Origin: Erythroxylum novogranatense
Taxonomy: Eukaryota > Streptophyta > Magnoliopsida > Malpighiales > Erythroxylaceae
Direction of reading: 5' to 3'
DNA length: 64,000 bases
NCBI GenBank assembly: GCA_029891385.1
Contig: CM057230.1
Location: 49,083,414 to 49,147,413 of the forward strand
Position 1 is the stretch's first letter. Every line of letters begins with the position of its first letter. Made by a program: the position numbers and the translations under genes. The notes under the pieces are model-generated. The model saw only the letters and a program-made list of their open reading frames with translations. It was not told the DNA's origin and made no database searches. Of this stretch, positions 23,201 through 35,200 are shown piece by piece.

Positions 23201-26200
23201 ATTTTTTAAAGAGGTAAATCTCCATAAATTACGTTCAACTACCGGCTCTGATTGTAATGTGAAGTTTATGAGTTATTTTTGGAATTCATGATTCATTAAA
23301 CACTAAGCTTCAATTTTTAAGCTCTTTCCATCCCTAAATTGTTGGTCAAATAGAGGTGGTGAATAAAAGTTTGGGGTACTTGTTAAGATGTTTGATTGGA
23401 AATAATGTGAATAATTGAGACTTAATTCTTCCTGTGGCATAATTTGTATATAATAGTTCTATAAATAGGTCAAACACTAAGCTTCAATTTTAAGTTCTTT
23501 CCATCCCCAAATTGTTGGACAAATAGAGGTAGTGAATAAAAGTTTGGGGGGACTTGTTATGATATTTCGTTGGAGATAATGTGAATAATTGGGACTTAAT
23601 TCTTCCTATGGCATAATTTGTATATAATAGTTCTATAAATAGGTCTAGTAAAAGCGTTTTCAGATATTTTTGGAAGTTGGAAGGAACCCCACTGATTTGG
23701 TTCCTTTACGAAGGACAACATGAGTTATTGTTGAAAGTGAAGGTTTTGCATAACACATGATGGACATCTTTGGTGAGGCACGGCGAAAGATAACGACAAA
23801 CAACTTGACTTATAAAGAACATGTTGATCAACATTGTCAATAAGTTGAATTCAATGAATGGGATGTGGTGATGGTAAGGATTTTGTTGTTAGGCTTAGCA
23901 TGACATCTAATCATAGGTTTAGACTTGGAAGAATCTTTCTTTGGACTTATGAATTTGGAGAAGCATACTTGTTCTCGATAGAGCCCCCTCTAATGTTAAC
24001 TACCTGAGAGAATAATTGCTTCCCTTTATTGAATATTAAGACCCTTTTCTAAAGGTTGCTAGTAACAAGAGAAAGAGATCCTAAAATATAGGATCTTAAC
24101 TAACAAAGGAAAGAGATAAAAGATTATAGTATCTTGACTAATTAAAGGATTATATGAATAGAAAGTCTATAATAATTAAAGGAAACAAAATAAATCTCTA
24201 ATTGGGTAAGCTAGGCTGCATCTGCTGTTGCTACCTTCCTTCTTTGATATTGTCGTCCAATAAAAGCATCCAATCGTCACTTTCCCTTTCGACTTTGAGC
24301 TTTTCCTCAAGCTCAAACTTTGGATAAGCTTCTTGGAAGTGTTCAATTGGTTCCCATGTTACATTTTCTTGGGGAAACCCTGCCCATTGCACTGACAACT
24401 CCCTTTGCTTTGGTTGAACCTACTGCTTAAAATAGCCTGAGGAGTTGGTAAGGCTTTGTTGTTGCACACGGGTGATAAATCTCTTACAACAACTAGTTGG
24501 GGTCCTTTATATTTTTGTAGGAGAGACATATGGAACATATCATGTATTCTACTTTTTGTAGAAAACTTAAGCTTGTAAGCAACATGTCTTGCTTTGGCCA
24601 TGACCTTGAAAGGGCCAAATTACTTTGGTAGAAGTCTGTGATGCTTCCATTTGGCTACTGTTAGATGACGGTATGGTTGAAGTCGCAGCCATACCCAATC
24701 TCTAATTGCAAAACTCAACTCTCTATGCCTCAAATCATAAGTGTTCTTCATCCTTCTTTTGGGCATTTAAGAGCCTATCACGAGTAGCTTGAAGTACGAG
24801 AACCCTTTCTTAGAGAGCTTTATCAATTACTTATGAAAATAGGCAGTTAAACTTTTTGTGTGATTTACAACTTAATACCTTGCATAATATTCATGTTCTG
24901 TTTGATCGTATGAATGTTTTGTCTAATGTTTGTTTAAAGCATTTTTATATTTTGCATGAAAATTTTGAAAAATTAGAAACAAGTTTGGAAAATATTGAAA
25001 GAAAAATAAAAAAAGTTCTAGTCAAAAGTGAAGTAACTGAGTTGATAAACTCTATAGTTGATCAACCAAAGAAAATTGAACAAGAAGCTATCCAATTAAC
25101 TCAACAATTGGAAAAGAAATTGCAGAAGGTGCAAGTCTTACTTCAACAACTTCATAAACAGTGGAGTTAGATGTCCTATCTGATTGTATTGAACGACGAA
25201 GATTATAAAGAATCGCTTGCTGCAACTGAATTGTTAGGACCGCCTGCTGAAGGATTCAAAAGATCTGAAGAAGTAGCTCAATCTTCAAGGGCTATACAGG
25301 CTGCTGTAAAACAAAATAATTGTGTAATTTACCTTTTGGTAAAGACACTAAAGAAATTAGAAATTCTTGAGACAAAAGTCACAAGAATTGAAGAAAGTTT
25401 TCTTAAATCTTCAAAAGAAAATCCGCAATTTCAAGAGACTCTTGAAAAATTAATTCAAGAAGTCAACAGAATTAAGATATTTGAAAAAGGAGATACAACA
25501 CCACCAGCTGTAGTAAGAAAGACGTACTTCTTCAAAAATCCACAAGATATATTTGATTCAGAAAAGGCAAAGCTCAAACGAACTCAATCAAAATGAGTAG
25601 ACCAAGTACAAGCACAAGAACTAATAATACCTTTAAGCTGCTGGATTTGACTTATACAGTATAGACTATATAATAATACCTCCTTTTCAAAGAAAAAATA
25701 TATCAACAGGGATAAGAATGGAAATAGTACAACAAAAAGAAATGAGAATATATGGACGGATTGCAGGAAAATCATCCATTGCAAGTCAGGAAATTGACAT
25801 ATCTGTTGGAGTCATTGACACTGACTATAGAGGTACAATTTATGTTGTGCTAATCAATACATGCCCTAAAGAATATTTTGTGGATGTTGGTGATGCTATA
25901 GCTCAAATAATTTTTGAGCAATATTTTGTCCCACAAATTCAATTAGTTGAATCAGTTGATCACTTAATTGAGACAAAAAGAATGAACAGTTGTTTTGAAT
26001 ACAACAAAGAAAATCTATTGTCCATTACAGAAGCAGCAAAGATCGGTACATCAAGAAGAATCAATAATCAACTGTACAATTTTGAGGTATTATACAAAAT
26101 ACCAGGCTGTGAAGAAATTAAGCTAAGAGCCATACTGGATATTGGAGCAACAAAATGCTGTGTGAAAAATGATGCAATACCTGTAGAAGCAAAAGAAAAA

Positions 26201-29200
26201 TCTAAATGGCCAATATCAATCTCAGGAGTCAATTCAGAATTCAAATCTGAATATAGACTAAAGGATGGACAGATGATTATTGGAGACAATACATGCAGAA
26301 TACCTTTTACATTCTGTATACCGATGAATTCACAAGATGGTATCCAGGTAATTGTTGGATGTAACTTCATCAGAGCATAACAAGGGGCATAAGACTGGAA
26401 GGAAATTTAGTCACATTTTACAAAAACTTGTCAAAAGTTTCGACAAGCACAGAAATAAATATGGCTTTTGTAGCCATATCAGAATTGGAGTTAGATACCA
26501 ATGAGTATTACACTATTAAAGAAATGGTGTATTATAACATTGATAAGAGTATACCTCAGTACTCAAAAGAAATAGAGCAAGAGTTAAAGAAATTGGAAAC
26601 TCTTGAGTATATTGGGAAAAATCTGCAGAAACATTGAGCCAAAAATGGTATACTATGTAGACTTGAAATAATTAATCCAGACATAACGATACAAGACAAG
26701 CCTCTTAAGCATGTCACTCCGCTTATGGAAGCCCAATTCAAGAAACATATACAAGCCTTATTGGATCTTGGAGTAATTAGACCTTCTACATCAAGACACA
26801 GGACAATGGCTATGATTGTCTATTCAGGAACTTCAGTTGATCCAAAAATTGGTGAAACAAGGCATGGCAAAGAAAGAATGGTATTTGATTACAGGAAGCT
26901 GAATGAAAATACTCATAAAGATCAATATTCACTCCCTGGGATCAATACAATCATCAAGAAGATTGGAAATAGCAAGATTTATAGCAAATTCGACCTAAAA
27001 AGTGGTTTTCATCAAGTAGCTATGGATCCGGAATCTATTCCTTGGACAGCCTTCATTGTTCCAGATGGGCTATATGAATGGTTAGTCATGCCATTCGGAC
27101 TGAAAAATGCACCTGCCATTTTTCAAAGAAAAATGGATCAATGCTTCAAAGGACATGAGGCATATATTGCTGCTTACATAGATGATATTCTCATCTTCTC
27201 AGAAATAGCAAAAGAACACAGAAAACATTTACATGGTTTAGTCCTATCAAAAGAAAAAATGATCGTGGGAGTATCTGAAGTAGAATTCCTTGGAGCTATT
27301 ATTGGCAACAGGAGAATAAAGTTGCCACCTCATATAATCAGAAAATTATCTGATTTTCCTGAAGAGCAACTTAAAGAAAAAAAAGGATTAAGATCGTGGC
27401 TAGGAATCTTAAATTATGCAAGAAGCTATATTCCTAAATTAGGAATATTGGTCAGGCCACTATATAACAAGACTGCTCCTAATGCAGACAAGAAAATGAC
27501 TAGTATGGATTGGGAACTAGTCAACAGAATCAAACATTTAGTTAACAATTTACCAGAAGTGGAATTGCCACCACAAGGATCCTATATTATCATCGAAACT
27601 GATGGTACGGAAGGATGGGGTGGAATAGCCAAATGGAAGAAATCAAAAGGAAGTCCTAGGAGTGAAGAAAAAATCTTCGCATATGCAAGTGGAAAATTTG
27701 ATACAATCAAATCCACAATAGATGCTGAAATCTCCGCTTGCATTAATTCTGTAAATTCCTTTAAGATCCACTATCTGGATCAAAAAGAAATTACTCTTAG
27801 AACTGATTGTCAGGCAATTATAAGTTTTTATAATAAACAAACACAAAATAAACCATCTAGAGTTAGGTGGATTAATTTTGTTGATTTTGTTACAGGAACT
27901 GGCGTCAATATCATCTTTGAACACATAGATGTAAAAGAAATTTACTTGCTGACCAACTATCTCGTAATGTTTCAAAAATTGCAGTATCATGGACAGAGGA
28001 AACAAGCAACATGAATCAAGAAGAGGATGACTTATGGGCTGCTAAACAAAAGGCAAGAATAGATATTGAGGAATCTTCCTCAAGCCCTAAAAGAAATACA
28101 AAGCCTACCCGAAAAGAGATTGGATCAAGCTCAAAACCTACTAGGGACAACCTTGCAGGATATGTTCCTTTAGAAGAATTGGTCAGAAGGGTAACAAGCC
28201 CAACAAAGAAAAGGTCCTCGCCTGTAATAACAGAGGAAAGAAACAAACAGAAGTTTTGTCGCTTTGGCAATACTCAATTATCAATTTCGGATCCTGAAGA
28301 TCCAAAAGCATATCGTCCACTAGAAAACTTGCCAGTGGATAAACAACAAAAAATGTCTGTTAGATGCAATCTGGAAGGCAAATAGTAGCAGACAACAGCA
28401 AAATGCATGCTGTGCATTACAGTATTATTTCAGCAAAATTATGGAGCCACCAATGGGGAAAAGTTTTTCCTATTATGCTCTAATCAATGGTCCAGATCGG
28501 GGGATATATTGTTATTATTCCACATTATTGAGAAAAACAGTCCAGATGACAAAACCAAAATTCAAAGGATTCTACGCCTTTAATGATGCTCTGGAATATA
28601 TTTTGAAGTATGTGGATATGAATGAAGAAATTTATATTGAAAAGGAACCCAGAGAAGGTCCATTAGCTGAAATATATGATCAAGAAATTATCCGACTCCA
28701 ACAAGAAGTTGAGGAACTCGAAGATACTATTAAAGGATTGAGACATGATTGGAGCAAGTACTATTAAAGGATTGAGACATGATTGGAGCAAGAAGTTTTA
28801 CATGAAGAAGAAAAGTTAGATCTAGCTACCACACAACTTGGTCATAGCCAACGAAAAGAAAACTATGGTCAAGCCTATCAAAATCAACTAGAAGAATCGG
28901 ATGAAGAGGAAAGAAGAAACCCAAGATATCATCGAACGATTCAAGAATGGGCAACTGGAACTAGATCATTGCACCGACAGGGTTGGGGTAAATGACCGAC
29001 AAAGAAATCCTAAGTGGCCAACAGCATCTGATAATCTTTTGACTATCAAAAGAGAAAACAGGAATCTTTCCTATTCATGATCTGGAAGATTATCCAGACA
29101 CCTGTAAAAAGAAGAAATAATTAGTTCAGTGGAACTACTATTAAGCCACTATCACATAAAGAAGAACAATAATTAAGAACAACTTGCATCAATTGTCTAC

Positions 29201-32200
29201 GAGGGCCCAGAGTGCACCTGGATTGATGAGTCACACTTCAATTATTTTTCTTCTAGTTTGTTCTAAGGTCTCTATATAAGACCTTCAGTTGTATCTAACA
29301 GGTACATCGGAAGCATCCCAAAAACGCTCCGAATCCTCTCTTTGTAAAACTTTCACTCTGATAAATAAAATTGTGTGTTACTTGTGTGTTACTCATTGCA
29401 ATACTCCGCACAAAAATTTGTGTCTTGCAAGATCAAAACTGGGAATCAAATTTGGTATCAAAGCTTAAAGGTATGAGTAACTAAAACTTAGTAGTTTAAT
29501 TGTCTATTAAAGGATGATAGCATGTTTAGATCTTTTCTTATACAATTTTATTATCTTCTATGAATGATTTCAAACTACTCTTGCAATTATATCTCCGTTT
29601 TGTTTTGTTAATTTGTGCATTATTAGGTATTAAACCAGTAATTTGTATAATAATTCTTTATTTGTTAGTCTTTTGTTATGGATTGGGAGATAACAAAAGA
29701 AGTACTCGTGAAGCCGAGGAGGGCGTGTGAAGAGGAAAATTTGCGTTATCTTTGCAACTAAGCCGAGAGATTACAGAATAAAGAATTAATTATATGAGTG
29801 ATAGGTTTAAACAATCAATTGAAAATTATTATCAGAACAGGAAGCATTTAGAGTATCTGGATCTAGCCTCAGAACTAGTGTTTGAAACAGAGTCAATAGA
29901 AGGAATAAAATTTTCTTGTTGTAAGAAGGGTTTTAAACATGTGTATCATTATGAAAATAGGCAGTTAAACTTTTTGTGTGATTTACAGCTTAACACCTTG
30001 CATAATATACATGTTCTGTTTGATCGTATGAATGTTTTGTCTAATGTTTGTTTAAAGCATTTTTATATTTTGCATGAAAATTTTGAAAAATTAGAAACAA
30101 GTTTGGAAAATATTGAAAGAAAAATAAAAAGAGTTCTAGTCAAAAGTGAAGTTACTGAGTTGATAAACTCTATAGTTGATCAACCAAAGAAAATTGAACA
30201 AGAAGCTATCCAATTAACTCAACAATTGGAAAAGAAATTGCGAAGGTGCAAGTCTTACTTCAACAACTTCATAAACAAAGGGAGTTAGATGTCCTATCCG
30301 ATTGTCTTGAACGATTTAAGATTATAAAGAATCGCTTCTTTTGAATCGAATTGTTAGGACCGCCTGCTAAAGGATTCAAAAGATCTGAAGAAGTAGCTCA
30401 ATCTTCAAGGGCTATACAGGCTGCTGTAAAACAAAATAATTGTGTAATTTACCTTTTGGTAAAGACACTAAAGAAATTAGAAATTCTTGAGACAAAAGTC
30501 ACAAGAATTGAAGAAAGTTTTCTTAAATCTTCAAAAGAAAATCCGCAATTTCAAGAGACTCTTGAAAAATTAATTCAAGAAGTCAACAGAATTAAGATAT
30601 CTGAAAAAGGAGATACAGCACCACCAGCTATAGTAAGAAAGACATACTTCTTCAAAAATCCACGAGATATATTTGATTCAGAAAAGGCAAAGCTCAAACG
30701 AACTCAATCAAAATGAGTAGACCAAGTACAAGCACAAGAACTAATATCTTCTTTGAAGAACCAAGGTCAGCAGAAGAAGGGAATATGGGACTAATTCCAG
30801 TCCGAAATTCCGAAAGAAATATTATTATGTCTACACCACAAGAAGATCAAATTAGAGACTATAGAAGGTACAGACAATTTGCAAGAAATGCTATAAGCCG
30901 TATAACGGGAAATAGCAACAGAAATAGAACTTTGGAAATGAATATAGAATCAAATCATCAATTGAACATATCAAACCAAAGAAGAGCATCAATGGTCCCT
31001 GCTGAAGTCTTATACTCCTCTAATTGGAACGAACCCAATTATAGAGTATATCAACATTACTCCGAAGAAAGAAAGCTGATAACAGGAGAAAAGGACCAGG
31101 AAGAAATGAAAATGATTACCAAAGAGTCATACAATAAGTTGAGAATGGAAGGACTGACTGGATCATATACATCTTGGTATGATTATGATCAAAGTATTTG
31201 TTCTACACAGAAAAAGGGCTGGTGTAAAAATTCTCATCGTGATTAGAGATAAAAGATGGGGTAGTGATGAACGAGGTCTTCTCGGACAAATGGAGATTGA
31301 CTTGTCAACAGGAACAGAATTGGTCTATTTCTTGGCTGACCAAATGATGACAATTACAGATTTCTATAATCATATGGAAATCGTAATTAAAACAAAAGGA
31401 TATGAATCATGGATTGGAGGAGAAGCCAATTGCTATTCACAAGAGGAATAGTTGCTAGATTAACAAATACCAGTGCAACAGCATTCAGATACAGAAATGA
31501 GAATCTACTGTATTTCTTAGCAACACATGGAGTTAAAGCACTAGCAGGAAAAGATTATTCATCTGAAGTATTTGATGGAGAAAGATGGGTAATAAAGCCT
31601 CCAATTGAATTATCCTCTAGACTACCTCAAAGCTCGCAGGTATGGGAAAACAAATGAATTGAATCAGGGATACTTGTACATCTTTTTACCTCAACTTGGT
31701 TGTTTTTGTGGTGTTCAATCAACTTGATCATGAGGTCCTTGGTGTTTTATATATTTCTACAAGGTATTTGTTGGCCCAAATTCATGAAGGCAACCATGTA
31801 CTTTTTTGACATGTACCCTTTTTAAATCAGATGCTTGTACTTGAACTTTTGGGAAACAGGCATCCCTTTTGCTTGTGGACATTATGTTGTAATTTTAGAC
31901 GTGAATTGGTGGCAGGATCATGTGCATAAAGGTGCCATTTTACTTGTTTGTGATTGCCTTTATGATACTTTGTGGTTTTTAATGTCCAGATTTTTACATT
32001 TTACAGGTTCTTATCATCTCAGGTGAAACTGGATGTGGCAAGACAACCCAAATTCCACAATTCATATTAGAATCTGAGATAGAATCCATTTGTGGAGCTG
32101 TTTGTAGTATTATATGTACACAACCGAGACGAATATCAGCCATGACAGTTTCTGAAAGAGTTGCTTTGGAAAGGGGGGAAAAATTGGGTCAATGTGTAAG

Positions 32201-35200
32201 TTTTTCTTAAGCATTTCTGTTTGTGATTTGGCATAACCACTCTTGGATATTTTTACATTTTCTACAAAATTGAATTGTATTTGTGTATGGGCTTGCCTAA
32301 TAGGTTGGATATAAGGTTAGACTTGAGGGTATCAAGGGAAGGGAGACCCACCTTCTTTTTTGCACTACCGGAATCTTGTTAAGAAGGTTGCTCTTTGATA
32401 AAAATTTGAAAGGTGTAACTCATGTTATTGTGGATGAGATTCATGAACGTGGAATGAGTGAAGGTAATGATTGTTCTTTTTATGTCTTGATTGGGAATGT
32501 TGGAAATTGATTTTCTTATAGTTGATGTTTTGATGGCAGATTTTCTTCTTATTGTTCTTAAAGAAATTCTTCCTCATCGACCAGAATTGAGGGTGATTCT
32601 AATGAGTGCAACACTCGATGCAGAACTTTTCTCATCCTATTTTGATGGAGCTCCCATACTTCGTATTCCAGTAAGTTAAAAGCCTATGATTTGTGTTTTT
32701 TTTTCATTTTCAGATAGAGACTATTGCTTGTTTGTTGCTCTTGTTTTACTTCCTTATCAATATTTTATTTCCTTGTTAGGGAGTGGGGATGAGATTTGGA
32801 GTGCTGATTTTTTGAAGCCCTAACATTCTTTTAACGTAAAATTCAATATAGAGCTAAAATAACAATTCCATCCTTTAGCTTCAATTGTCCTTTTCTTTGC
32901 CAACTTTTCCAATTTGTTGTGGACCATGTGAAATACTTAGAAGCATTGAAGGCTTGGTTTGTTTTTGGTGTCTTCCAATATAGAAGGCTTGTTGCTTTGC
33001 CCTATATAATTTCTTTTCTATTGGAAAAAGAATACCTTCTCCTAATTCCATTACTTCCAATTGAGTAGTTTAAATTGCATCACACCTAGAATACTTTTGC
33101 TTTTTATTCTCATCTTTTTGCATTACACATGGACTCTAGTATTGCAAGCATTTCAACCAGCATTTATTGACGAAGAACTTTATTGACGGAGTTTTTTGAC
33201 TCCAAATAGATTTTTGTTTCCAACATCAAATTATTATTATTCACTTTGTATCTTCTTCTTATGTAGAAACTGGTTGCAATTTCACTTCTTTACATTTCTC
33301 AATGCCAAGCTATGAGTAATTACAAACTCTGGTCATTTTCATGTGTTTGACTACTATTTGAATGTAATCATTTTAAGTTCGTAAAGATGCCAAAAGCACT
33401 TTTAAGAGGAAAAATATATTTTTTTGTTGGGAAGGAGAAATTAGCGGCAACTGAATCAAGGGCTGCTAATTAAGAGCAAATATGTTCCTAACAGATTGGG
33501 AGAGAATTAGGGGAGATTTAGTCAAAGTAAATAAATTAGGATATTTGATTTGTATAGAATTTTTTCCTAGTATAGATACTATTGTACTCCTATTTATATG
33601 TAACCTAAATAGAGGAAATTATATGGAAATCACACTTTCTTCCACATGGTATCAGAGCTCTAGGCAGAAATTAAACCCTAGCTATTTGTCGACCCTAATT
33701 GTCCATAATCATGTCTGATTACATATCAGAATCCACCACCATCTCTACCAATCAACCAAACTCTTATGAAATTCACAGCCCCACCAAAAGAACCAATACC
33801 TCCTATCTACCTAGTTTAGATTCTCCTTCTATCCAAATTACAACTATACGACTCAATAGAGAGAATTTTTTGCGCTAGTCTTAATCAGTGCGGATATTTA
33901 TTTGAGGGAGAGGGAAAATTGACTACTTGATAGGAGAAGAGAGGGAACCTGCCCCGTAGGATCTAGGTTACTTCAATTGGGATGCTAAAAATTCCATGGT
34001 GATGACTTGGTTGGTAAATTCTATGGAGGAGGAAATCAACTCCAATTATATGTGTTACCACACTACCAAGGAGCTATGGGATAACATCAATCTCATGTAT
34101 TCAAACTTGGGCAATCAGTCTCAAGTGTATAAGTTGACATTGAAACTTGGAGAAATCTGCCAAGGTGAGGAAAAGTGTTACCAAATACTTTAATACTTTG
34201 AAACGTTTGTGGCAGAATTTAGACTTATTCAGTGATGCTTATGAGTCAAAATCGTCAGAAGATTATCACCACTATAAGAAAAAGGTGGAGGATAATCGTA
34301 TATTTAAATTGATTATTGGACTAAATGTTGAATTTGATGCTGTAAAGCTTATTCCAAGTGTTTGAGGTGCTGCTGCCAACTATTGCTATAGATCAAAATG
34401 TCATCAAAAAATACCTGCACACTTTTCCTTAGAAGTGATCTAAAAACCAAATTTATAGTAGATTGAAAAGTGGATGGGGCATTCATAAGTCCGAAAGGCA
34501 TAACTAAGTATTCATAATAGCCTTCATGAGTCCGAAAGGCTGTTTTATGAATATCTTCGGTCTTAATTCGTATTTGGTGAAAATTGGACTCAAGTCAATC
34601 TTAGAGAAATACTTGGAACCATGCAATTCATCAATAAGCTCATTGATAATGAGAATTGGAAACTTATCAGGAATGTTTACCTTGTTAAAAGCACGGTAAT
34701 CTACACACATTCTCCATGAATTGTCCTTCTTTTTAACTAGAATTACTGGACTGGAGAAGGGGCTGGTGTTGTGTCTGATTGCACCTAATTCTAACAACTC
34801 CCTGACCTGTTTTTCAATCTCAGCCTTATGGTGGTAGGCATACCTATAAGGACGTATACTTATTGGATTTGTTCCATTATATAGAGTAATGGCGTGATCA
34901 TGACCCCGCGAAGGAGGAAGACCCTTCGGTTCTTGGAACACCAATCGGTTTGCTTGCAAAACTGAAGTTAATTCCTAAATTTGGATTGGAATTAAGGTGG
35001 TACTGGTCTTCGAAACAAGCACATTAACCTCACCCCCTTGTTGTTCATTCTGAAAATCCATCTCAATGGAATGGAGCACCCCTTGCAAGGTAGAAATTTG
35101 TTGGGGCTGCTTACAGCCTTGCCCTCTCAAGGTGACTCCTTTCCCATGTTCAAATCCCCAAGTCACTATTTTCTGCTTGAAATCTGCTCTCACTTCTCCT

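Larger units (their letters stand above)
24833..31660 (+). mobile_element. endogenous badnavirus-like pararetrovirus (Caulimoviridae), more than one genome unit, defective
   Basis: Order: ORF1 3' end, ORF2, ORF3 with an internal deletion (dUTPase-like, protease, RT, RNase H), ORF4, intergenic promoter, tRNA-Met primer site (29453), leader, ORF1, ORF2, 5' ORF3 with movement-protein domain. The circular genome is thus present as two partial units head to tail. The shared block (24838-25630 against 29950-30745) is nearly identical, so both units come from one virus lineage. No intact ORF3 remains and most of the capsid region is absent. No integrase is encoded, as expected for Caulimoviridae; insertion was probably by host end-joining. 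Confidence 0.9.
20792..32006 (+). other. helicase intron 5 (11.2 kb) loaded with gypsy remnants and an endogenous pararetrovirus
   Basis: The donor GTTTGT follows exon 5 (ISQNQ) and the acceptor TTTTACAG precedes exon 6 (VLIISGETG). Between them lie an inverted repeat (20947-21236), a decayed gypsy element on the + strand (about 21742-23900), a gypsy 3' end on the minus strand (about 23990-24832) and the pararetrovirus (24833-31660). The last 350 bases (31660-32006) look like original intron. Confidence 0.85.

Noticed and set aside
28440..28767. Considered as a host RNase H1 gene fragment
   Set aside because: The motif lies in an ORF coupled to the viral polymerase, and the RNase H catalytic domain does not follow it.
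24833..31660. Considered as a replication-competent or activatable virus
   Set aside because: Frameshifts, stops, a protease active-site change, loss of most of the coat region and truncated outer ends make this copy defective.
33647..33658. TGGTATCAGAGC words considered as parts of tRNA genes
   Set aside because: They are 12-base primer-binding sites next to LTR ends; no cloverleaf sequence surrounds them.
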